From NCBI GenBank assembly GCA_958298945.1, contig OY282606.1:48373920-48437919 (forward strand): 64,000 bases of DNA, in the 5' to 3' direction. Position 1 is the first letter of the stretch, and each line of letters starts with the position of its first letter. Made by a program: the position numbers and the translations under genes. The stretch comes from Atherix ibis. Lineage: Eukaryota; Arthropoda; Insecta; Diptera; Athericidae. This document shows, one piece after another, positions 47,426 to 56,744 of the stretch. The notes beneath the pieces are model-generated. The model did no database searches. It had not been told where the DNA came from and worked only from the letters and a program-made list of their open reading frames with translations.

Positions 47426-48411
47426 CGAGGGTCGTTCAATAAGTCCTTCGAAAATCCAAGAAATTGCGCTCATAGTGTCGGTAAAGATTTTTTTTTGTAA
47501 GTAGCATAATCGACAGAAAAGCTGTAAAAATTTCAGCTCGATCCATAGCGTAGGTCAATTTCTATTGTCGATTAAAGTTAACGACATTTATTTGTGCACA
47601 ACAATGGAAAAAAACGAGTTTAGGGCTGTCATCAAACATCTCCATTTGAAAGGCTCAAGCCCGAAAGAAATCAAAGCCGAGTTGGATGCAGTTCATGGCA
47701 CATCTGCACCTGTGTTTGCGACGGTTTACAATTGGGTGAATGAATTTAAACGTGGCCGTTCATCCACAAAAGATGAACATCGTTCAGGACGCCCAGTTGC
47801 GGTGTCTACTCCTGAAATCATCGACAAAATCCACGATCTGATTTTGAACGATCGGCAAATTAAAGTGCGCGAATTAGTTGAGGCCACGGGCATATCACAA
47901 GGTAGAGTCGCTTCAATTTTGCATGAAAAATTGTCTGTGAAAAAAATTTCGGCAAGATGGGTGCCGCGTTTGCTCTCAGAGGAGAATAAGCGCAATCGTG
48001 TAGTGGACTCTGAGGCTGTGTTGTCACTCTTTCATCGCAATCCTGCCGAATTTCTTCGTCGATATGTCACTGTGGACGAAACCTGGATACACTACTACAC
48101 TCCAGAAACGAAGAGACAGTCATCACAGTGGATTTTCAAGGGTGAACGGGCTCCGAAGAAGGCAAAAACTGCGCCATCGGCCGGCAAGGGTATGGCCACG
48201 GTCTTTTGGGATTCGCAGGGCATCATTTTTATCGACTACTTGGAAAAAGGAAAAACAATAACAGGAGCGTATTACGCGTCGTTATTGCAACGGTTGAACG
48301 AGGAAATCAACAAAAAAAACAGTTTTTTTCCATCTTTTTCTAAGAACTTATTTTTTTTTTAAAAAACAGTTTTTTTCCATCTTTTTCTAAGAACTTATTG
48401 AACGAACCTCG
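47426..48411 (+). mobile_element. Mariner element, family A, copy A2, 3'-deleted and nested in RTE
   Basis: TA flanks at 47424-47425 and 48412-48413. The left end CGAGGGTCGTTCAATAAGTC matches A1; the right end is a one-base variant of the same. Length 986 bp because about 270 bp before the right end are deleted. A block of about 55 bp ending TTTTTCTAAGAACTTATT occurs twice in tandem at 48310-48350 and 48365-48400, so the right terminal region is partly duplicated. Confidence 0.9.
47604..48362 (+). pseudogene. Mariner transposase A2, C-terminally truncated
   Basis: The open frame starts at MEKNEFRAVIKHLHLKGSSP (47604). Two HTH regions are intact (TVYNWVNEFKRGRSSTK, and VREL…SQGRVASILHEKLSVKK), as is RWVPRLLSEENKRNR, and the first catalytic block VTVDETWIHYYTPET is present. 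Reading continues to LLQRLNEEI near 48305, then enters A/T-run sequence from the duplicated right terminus (KNSFFPSFSKNLFFF) and stops. The second and third catalytic aspartates are deleted. It keeps DNA binding and lacks catalysis, so if expressed it could only compete for ends. This copy has neither the codon-18 stop nor the 12-bp deletion of A1. Confidence 0.9.
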
Positions 48412-50091
48412 TATAACCCCTTCGAAGCTGTTAACTCTCAGCTATACGCGACTTGTACTAATTGGTTTTGTCTTCGCGGTTGACGCTGCCACCATGTATT
48501 TTTCTTCTTCTTTCGTTTATGTGTAGGTCAACATTTTTTGCTGCTGACTCAATCTCGATAAATGCACCTCGTACAGCTCTTTCTGGTCGACACATAATGT
48601 TGATATTGCCCTTTTTTTTACTAAAACCTGGGTAGCCGTAATGAAGATGGTATCTCTCATGCTTACGTCTGAGTCTCGCATAAATTTTTCTACCAGTATG
48701 GTAAAGAGAACGAACGCTGGAGACATATGCCCATGCATATTAAATGGCTCTGAAAATGAATTGGCTGCTTTTACTTTTCTTCTTATATTATTTATGGTCA
48801 GCCTAGTCAGTCTAAAATTTTTTCTAGGAAGCCGACCTCTACCTAGTAGGATAGCGGAAATATCATAAATGGTACTCAGCAACATAAAATCTATAATTGC
48901 TACACTCTGCGATATCGCTGCGACTTAACTAGTACGCTGGCAATCCCGTCGACACCGGGTGACTTCTGGTTTCTCAGTCGATGTATTACTTTTGTCTATG
49001 ACGGAAGCATTTATGAGTTCATTATAATTTTATATTCGGCGCCTTCATATACCAATCTAGTTGGAAAGCAGATCAGCTTTTTTAATGTGGCATGTGATCA
49101 TTGTGGTATGAATAGTATTATCCTGCTCAAAGCTAGGTGAAGCGTCCACGGCTTTCACGGTTGCTCCCTATATTTTTCGATTTCACAGATATGTCCGTTT
49201 TCTCGGACTTTTTGCTTTTGGCTGTAAAATCTCCTCTCTGCTATTTGCAATTCATAATAATTTTCTACGCGTGTTCGCGTTCTCTGAAAATGCAACTTGG
49301 CCTCGTATGCAGCATTCTTTTGTATTTTCGCTCACTTGCAATCATCGTTAAACCATCCGTTCCGACACTCTTTGCCACTGAAGCCTAGTACTATTTTGTC
49401 TGTAGTAATGATAGTGGCCTTTAGGTCTTTACAGACCATTTCAATATCTGTTTCGTCTCCGGAGAGAACAGGGCACTCGATAGATGCTATTTCGGCTCGG
49501 ATCACCGCACCAACAAGAAATTGATCCAAGTCAACATTAATACCCCTAAATACTCTTACATTTGGTAGGTTCGAGAGATGCGGGCGATCAATCACCCCAG
49601 TTAGTAAATTTGGTTGTACGTGGGGTGTCTGGTGATATCGAAACAGTCTTGTGCATGTAATTCTGCGTAAATCAACTAGTTCCAATGACCCTTTCATGTG
49701 TTGCTGCTTACTGAATGGTTCGCAATCTGTTATCATTGGTATGCTCATGCAAGCTTGAGGTGCCGAAGTATTTCCCGAATACGGGCTCGTCCCACCCTAC
49801 ATAACTATTAAAGTCAGAAGGATGATTTCCATTTTTCCTATCTCTATTATATAATTCTAATATGTCAGCCTAGTACTTTGACAGAGTATCGGCTAATTGC
49901 TGCACACAGTTCCTTTTCACGCAGTTTCCCTCCTCCTTTTACAGTCAGGAGTGGGATCGTCCTTGATCAAATTTCAAGAATTGAACTAAGAAAATTTCCA
50001 TATTTTCATATTACCGTCTTACTATAAAACATATCATAAGTAGTTTAGTTTAACGGGCATCGTTATTTTCACTAAATTATCTATGCTTTTA

Positions 50092-51375
50092 CGAGGGTCA
50101 TTCAACAAGTACTTAGCCTACAAAAGAAAAACGAAAATTTTGGAAAGGTGGTAATTTATTTTTCCACATAATCTCCTTCAAACTCGATACACTTGGCCCA
50201 GCGATGCTCCAACTTTTTTAACCCGTCCAAAAAATACATTTTCTCGAGGGAAGCAAAATAGGCCTCCGTGGCGACTATGACCTCCTCATTCGACCCAAAT
50301 CTATTCCCGGCGAGTGATTTTTTCAGGTTTGGAAACAAAAAGTAGTCACAGAGGGCCAAATCTGGAGAGTACGGTGGATGGGGCAGCAATTCGTAGCGCA
50401 ATTCGACCAATTTGGCCATGGCGACGGCGGAGGTATGAGCCGGCGCGTTGTCGTGGTGGAACAGCACTTTTTTCTTCGCAAAGTAGGGCCGCTTTTTCTT
50501 CAATTCGACGTCGAATCGGCCCAATAAGTCAGCATAGTAGCGCCCCGTGATTGTTTTACCCTTCTCGAGGTAATCGATGTGGATCACACCTTGTGAATCC
50601 CAGAAAACGGTGGTCATCACCTTTCCGGCCGATCGAACAGTCTTCGCCTTCTTCGGAGCACGTTCGCCGGGTGAAGTCCACTGTTTCGACTGTTCTTTGG
50701 TCTCTGGTGTGTACCAGTGAATCCATGTTTCGTCGACGGTCACGAAACGACGCAAGAACTCCGTTGGATTGCGCTGAAACAGCGCCAAACACGTCGCCGA
50801 TGTGGTCTCACGGTTGCGCTTGTTTTCCGGTGTGAGCAAACGCGGCACCCATCACAGCTTTCTCATGCCCAGTTCTTCGTGTAGAATATGTTGCACCGTT
50901 CCTACTGCGATGCCCACAGTCTCAGCTATCTCGTGAACCTTCAATCGACGGTCTGCCAACACGAGATCGTGGACATTTTTAACGTTTTCCTCCGTAGCAG
51001 CCGTTTTCGGGGCACCTGGGCGTGGCTCATCAAAAACCGACGTGCGGCCACGAACAAACTCGTTGAACCAATTCTTGACGGTCGCCATCGAAGGAGAAGA
51101 GTCACCATACACAGCATCCAAGCGATCTTTGATTTCGCTGCGCGTTTTCCTTTCCAAAAACAAGAATCTAATCACCGAACAATATTGTTCTTTTTCCATT
51201 TTTGTGCAACCGACCGACACGCTCGCTTTCAAAGGCTCTCAAAACAAAACTAATGAAGGGAATCGACTGAAACTGACAGTAGGCTACTAAAAGAATGTAC
51301 TGCACGATGGTAAATTTATTTTGTGACAGCAGTTCCATTGGGCGGTGAGGCTAAGTACTTGTCGAATGACCCTCG
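50092..51375 (-). mobile_element. Mariner element, family B, copy B3
   Basis: TA flanks at 50090-50091 and 51376-51377. The left end is CGAGGGTCATTCAACAAGTA; the right inverted end is CGAGGGTCATTCGACAAGTA. Length 1284 bp; very close to B1 and B2 throughout. Confidence 0.93.
50156..51199 (-). pseudogene. Mariner transposase B3, stop created by a 6-bp deletion
   Basis: Start on the complement of 51197-51199 (MEKEQYCSVIRFLFLERKTR). The frame is open to GMRKL, where a 6-bp deletion relative to B1 and B2 joins CTGT to GATGG and makes TGA (50852-50854) in place of Ser-Ala-Arg. The frame is not shifted and the remaining 230 codons are open. They include VTVDETWIHWYTPE with the Trp that B1 lost, FHHDNAPAHTSAVAM, and LALCDYFLF, in which Pro before the third catalytic Asp block is Leu. 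It ends GDYVEK. One lesion away from an open gene. Confidence 0.92.
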
Positions 51376-51921
51376 TACATAGAAGTCTTAAATCTAGATA
51401 ATTATTATATGATATTTGGAACAAAAAAAAACGCTTCTAAAATTAATTTCTTTCCCAAAAAGCCTTAGAATATGAAAATAAAAATAAAATTGTTTGTTAA
51501 ATATTTTATCAAAATAAAACAGTAAAAATAATTGCCAAAATATTTTACAATTTCCTCAATCAATTCTCATGCAATACAAATTTTTTTTCTTTCAAGTGCA
51601 AAAATTTTTTTTCACAACCATTTTATGATTTTCTTGTATATTAAAGTGATAGTAAATTATTTTTATTTTTATTGAATTAATAAAAGAATTTTAAATCAAA
51701 TAAAAATTTAAAGTAAAATATAAACAGAAATTCCTATCGTAAAAGGTGAGAATAACTTGAGAAACATTTAGTAAGTTACCATTGAAATAATCAACATATC
51801 CTTGGATAATCGCTGTTAGATAAAAATCGACTTATTTTTAGGAATTTATTTTAATAAGGTAGAAAAGATATTGTAAAAAATCAACAAAAGCTGATATTAA
51901 ATCCCAGTACTTTTGGGATAC

Positions 51922-51949
51922 TTAAAAGTTTAATCGATTAAACTTTTAA
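51922..51949. repeat. Perfect 28-bp palindrome centred on ATCGAT
   Basis: TTAAAAGTTTAATC and GATTAAACTTTTAA are exact reverse complements with no spacer. Three bases upstream ATCCCA (51901-51906) and TGGGAT (51914-51919) form a second small hairpin. Confidence 0.8.
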
Positions 51950-52940
51950 TCGGCAAAAAGTTCTTATGAATTGGTTCCTTTAAATGTCTCCATAACAATT
52001 AGAATAAAGCAATTTATCTCTCGTTTTTCACAATCAGCAATTTCCCTTACCACCAATATCGACAAGGATTTCGTATTATGTGAGTAATTCCAACTAGGCA
52101 GGATTGGCTACAAATCATCACACAAATTTCTATTCCCTTAATTTTGTTAGAAGTTCGAATGAGAATATTTACGGGTACGACGGGCCCAGAGCTTTGGGCT
52201 CCAGAGTCTATTTAGCTCTTATTCAGATAAGATACTATGTGATAAAATACATAGAATCATCTTAGTAGAATTCATACTTTACGTCATTTTTACATTCTCA
52301 ATAGAATAAAAAGCAAACGAAAGCAAATAAAATTGTAATTTAAAGTTTTTATCTGACAATTTTTTTTGAATGTATGATATTCTTCCAAATTCAAATCAAA
52401 TTATTCCCATATCCTTGTATTGAATTATTGAGATAATCTTAAGACTATTGAACTGAAAATTGATTATTTTTTTATTTTGTTTTGTAAAATTGTAGCTTTT
52501 ATTTTGAATCATATTAAATAGAATTAAAAATAATTAGAATTTCACATTAAGAATTTTGGGTCAATTGAACATTTTTTTAAAAAATATTTTCTATACAAAT
52601 TTTTCTAATATAATATACAATAATTTTTCAATTTTTTTACAGATTTAATACGATTTCAGTAGAAAAAATATATAATATTCGGATTTGCTTAAAAACCTAA
52701 AGGTACGTTTAAATTTCTATATATTATTGGAAGAAAATTATTTAAAAATTAATAAAAGATAATTTTTTTTATAACCAATTACTTTTTGTAAGAAGTCATA
52801 TAAATTATTGATATTAAATATTTTAAAACATATATTTTTAAATCTTCTAATTAGAGTTGGTTTTAGAATTCTTACATATGATGTAAAAAACCATTTTCAA
52901 GTACAATAATATTTTATCTTAATTTCAATAACTGAAATTC

Positions 52941-52990
52941 ATAATATTCTTAACCAATAATAAATCAAGATTATTGGCTAAGAATATTAT
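52941..52990. repeat. 20-bp hairpin, 10-nt loop
   Basis: ATAATATTCTTAACCAATAA (52941-52960) pairs with 52971-52990 at 19 of 20 positions across a 10-base loop. No T-run follows and no gene adjoins it. Confidence 0.7.
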
Positions 52991-53482
52991 AAATATTTAA
53001 TAAAAATAAATATTTTAATCTCAAGTATAAAATTTAATAAATTAATTAAAAAAACCAACAAATTTATGCTTTAAAAGGGAAATTTAAACAAATACATTTG
53101 AAATTCATAATTTAATTATAATTTAATTTTTATTTCATTACATTATTTAAACTTTACCATTGAGCATAAAATAACGATTTTGTGGTCATATTTCAAATGT
53201 CGAAATCTTCTGTTACTGTCAGTTGTTGAATTTGCAATTTAATCATGGAAAGATACACGCTTCAACAACGTTAAAAAATTAACCAAATTATTTTTTTTAT
53301 CAAAATAATTGTTAATTTATTGCGACTTGATTGTGCACTTCTTCTTCTTAAATAGGGTGCGTTTTTATCTCTCTGGACCGGTGAATAAAAAAAAAAGTGC
53401 TTTACTGAGATGGAGCCAATCCACAAATAATTCACGGAAAATCTTTATATTCCGAAAAAGATAAACGAATTCTGCCATTTTA

Positions 53483-53509
53483 TATTATAGATAAATTATA
53501 TCTATAATA
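53483..53509. repeat. 11-bp hairpin, 5-nt loop
   Basis: TATTATAGATA and TATCTATAATA pair exactly around AATTA. Such structures are common in very AT-rich DNA. Confidence 0.55.
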
Positions 53510-53912
53510 AAAAGCTGTTAAATTCAATATTATTGTATGATAGAATTAATTAAGGTTAACTACTCGTAAGATATAGAAGCCATTTTTAATTTATAGGCCA
53601 ATACATAATTTCTGAAGATGTCTTAGCATCCATTCAGTCAATATGCATTATAAAGTGTTAAGATATACAGAAAATATTAAGCAATTACTCCAAGGTTCTA
53701 TTTTTAAAAATAAAGTATAAAAATAAAATAAATCTGATCAAAAAAATTGAAGTTTGGCTACAAATGGTTTGTTTTAAATTCTAACTGAATATCTTTAAAT
53801 AATTGAATCTTAAATTCTAACTTAAATAACTTTAACTTTTATTAGAAAAAAAATTTATACAATTTTATTAATAGGTATATCTAAAAATCATTTCAAATTT
53901 TAAAATTTAAGA

Positions 53913-56740
53913 TTTTGTTCTGTACTGCAAATTCCCTTACAATCCTCCTTTGGAATGCTAATGGACTGAGTTCCAAACGACCAGAACTTGACCTATTACT
54001 ACATGACAAACGAATTGACGTAGTACTTATTACAGAAACACACTTTACGTCCAGGTCCAACTTCTACATACGCGACTACACAACGTTCAGGACTGACCAT
54101 CCTGACAATACTGCCCACGGTGGCACTGCTATCCTTATTAGAAATTCCTTATCCTTTTCTTTTCATTCCTATATTGCAGAAGATTTTCTTCAATCCACCG
54201 CAGTATCAATTGACTGCTCCTCTATCCCCTTAACTATTGCCGCAACCTAATGCCCTCCTAATAAACTCCCTTGAATTTAGGTCATTTTTCCAAGCTCTTG
54301 GGAATTCTTTCATTGCTGGTGGTGGCTTTAACGCCAAGCACCCACAATGGGGCTGTCGAGTCTCCAATCCCCGTGGGATTATTCTTAATCAAGTGCTTTC
54401 ATCCTCTTCCTACCAAGTCATCTCTCCTCCGACTCCCACATACTGGCCAACTTCCCGATCTAAGCTTCCGGACATTCTAGATTACTTTAAAACTAGGCCC
54501 ATGAATTCCTCCAATATTAATGTTGATTCACTTCTAGATCTAAATTCCGATCATAGCCCTGTTCTACTAGTTCTCGATTCCCAATCCACTCCAAAAGTCA
54601 ATGCGCCGAGACTTATTAATGGACCAACTGACTGGGAATTATTCAAACAACATATTAACGAGCATTTAGACTTACGACAAAGCTTAAAAACAGTACAAGA
54701 ACTAGATGACACGGTACACAAGTTTACATGTTTACTACAAAATGCTACAGACTTTTCGCAAAAAAGTAAAAACTCGAAACCTACACAAAACCTAACAATT
54801 CAACCATTAACAATTAGGCGTCTTATTGCAGAAAAACGAAAGCAAGATTTCATTGGCAACACACAAGAATGCCCAGCGACAAAACCAAACTGAACAAACT
54901 GCAAAAAGAACTACATGACGAAATCACTAAATACAATACAGAACGTTTTAGAAACTATACTTCAACCCTAACGAAAAACAGAACTTTGTGGACTGCTACA
55001 AGACAAATACTATCTTATAGAAAAACAAAGCACCTTTTACGAAAAACTGACGGAACCTGGGCCAAAACGGACAAACATAAAGCAGACGCTTTTGCTGAAC
55101 ACCTTGCACAAACATTTACTCCACATGAGGACATATAAGACAGGACTCATTGCACTACAATCGAGACGGAACTATCCATTCCTTTACCCATGAGTCTTCC
55201 CCCTAAGGCAATCACTCCTTCCGAAGTTGCCAATATAATCAAGCTCCTTCCCAAAAATAAAGCTCCTGGCTATGATCTGATTACCTCCAATATACTCCAA
55301 CAACTCCCTAAAAGAGCAATAGTTTTCCTTGCGACAATATATAACTCCATCCTTAGAACAACACATTTCCCAATCCTCTGGAAATTTGCAATCATTAAAA
55401 TGATCCCTAAGCCCAATAAACCAATAAACCGGCCCACAGGCCAATAAGTCTCCTTCCACTTCTCTCAAAAATCTTTGAAAAAATCCTCCTTCGCCGCTTA
55501 TATCCTCTACTTGAATCTTCAAATTTAATTCCTAATCACCAATTTGGTTTCCGCGCCGAACACTCCACTACCCAGCAGTGTCATCGTGTTGTCGATTTCA
55601 TTGCATCCTCTTTAGAAAGAAAAGAGTACTGTCCCGGTGTGTTTCTTGATATAAGTCAAGCTTTTGATAGAGTTTGGCATCCGGGTCTACTCTTGAAACT
55701 CAAGAGATTCCTTCCTTCCAATTATTTCCTAATCCTAAGATCATTCCTTTCCAACCGACACTTCCAAGTAAATGAATCCAACAAACTGTCCAATATCTCT
55801 CCGATATTGGCTGGGGTTCCTCAGGGTAGCATACTTGGACCCATCCTCTACAACATTTACACATCCGATATCCCAACTTGCCCTAATACCTTCTTTGCTA
55901 CATACGCCGATGATACGGCCTGCCTTGCATCTAGCGAAAATCCCCAACATGCTTCCGAAACCCTCCAAATCCAAATCCAAACCCTCCAGAACTGGTTTAC
56001 TAAGTGGAGAATAAAAGTCAATGAACGTAAATCTATCTAGGTAACTTTTACTCTCCGTCGAGAGACATGCCCTCCCATATACCTTAATGGCAGTGCCATA
56101 CCTCAACACACCGAAGCTCGGTATCTAGGACTGTACTTAGACAAACGCTTGATATGGAACCCACATACAAGACTTAAAAGACAAGAACTTAAAAGACCAT
56201 ACCTAAAACTACTTCGACTTCTAGACAAACGTTCCAAACTTACTATAGACAGCAAAGTTCTGTTATACAATACCTTACTGAAACCCATATGGACATACGG
56301 ACTAGAACTCTGGGGATCTACTAAGCCTTCTAATTCCCGTCGAATCCAATCCCTTCAATCAAAAATACTCCGTACAATTGTCGATGCCCCCTTTTATGTT
56401 CGCAATACTGTTATTCATCGTGATCTTAAAGTCCCATTTGTTTTTGACATGGCTGTATCTCGTTATAAAAAGTTCCGTTCCCGTGTCCTCAATCATAATA
56501 ATCCTCTTGTTCAAGAACTATCCTCCACTTCCTTTCCTATTAATACCCAACGAAGACTTAAGCGTCACTGGTCGCGTGATTTACTTAAATACTGAAGCCT
56601 GACAGAAACACACGCTAGCAGGAGGAACTTCATTGGATGTTTACTCCCCACAACCTATCAAGTTAATTTATACTATTGCAAAAATTTCCTTATTACTATG
56701 TTGTAGTTGTAAATATCTAAATAAAAAAAAAAAAAAAAGA
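53913..56740 (+). mobile_element. Second long Jockey-clade retrotransposon, truncated at ORF2 start
   Basis: Contains ORF2 and a 3' A-run (about 56722-56738) but no ORF1. The element-like reading begins right at the ORF2 start position of the other copy, and what lies before it is ordinary AT-rich DNA. It is clearly the same lineage as 27685-30975 but well diverged, so the two belong to separate subfamilies or old insertions. No target duplication could be defined. Confidence 0.85.
53915..56595 (+). pseudogene. Jockey ORF2 (endonuclease-RT), three frameshifts and two stops
   Basis: Endonuclease: LLWNANGLSSKRPELD and ITETHFTSR, then a frameshift near 54250; next FIAGGGFNAKHPQWG, where the catalytic Asp of GDFN is Gly, and NSDHSPVLL with SDH intact. 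A second shift lies near 54880. A TAA at 55136-55138 precedes the RT (KAPGYDLITSNIL). A third shift near 55435 removes part of ASYRPISLL. From 55441 the frame carries motif A (VFLDISQAFDRVWH), motif B (GVPQGSILGPILYNIY) and the catalytic TYADDTACL. A TAG at 56038-56040 follows. The thumb and C-terminus (LLDKRSKLTIDSKVLLYN, RRLKRHWSRDLLKY) end at 56593-56595. Dead, but with a good RT palm. Confidence 0.88.
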
Positions 56741-56744
56741 TTTT

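Larger units (their letters stand above)
46949..49985 (-). mobile_element. RTE-like non-LTR retrotransposon with nested mariner A2
   Basis: On the minus strand, from high to low coordinates: end of the endonuclease (SDFNSYVGWDEPVFGKY, then TSSLHEHTNDNRLRTIQ near 49740-49800; IDRPHLSNLPNVRVFRGINV near 49555-49620); linker (GKECRNGWFNDDCK near 49335); RT (KSPGVDGIASVL near 48940; RLTRLTINNIRRKVKAANSF near 48775-48820; PAFVLFTILVEKFMRDS); and ERAVRGAFIEIESAAKN near 48560. The mariner at 47426-48411 interrupts it. The C-terminus resumes at 47423 (NNIETENRAYFSHF) and ends with RRLIHMNEIYPAENVYSFS near 47110. The YADD box is lost (near 48620) and stops and shifts are many. The 5' end is truncated. 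Confidence 0.8.
51378..53910. other. AT-rich stretch with several strong palindromes
   Basis: No gene recognised. It holds the palindrome at 51922-51949 and the hairpins at 52941-52990 and 53483-53509. Confidence 0.5.
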
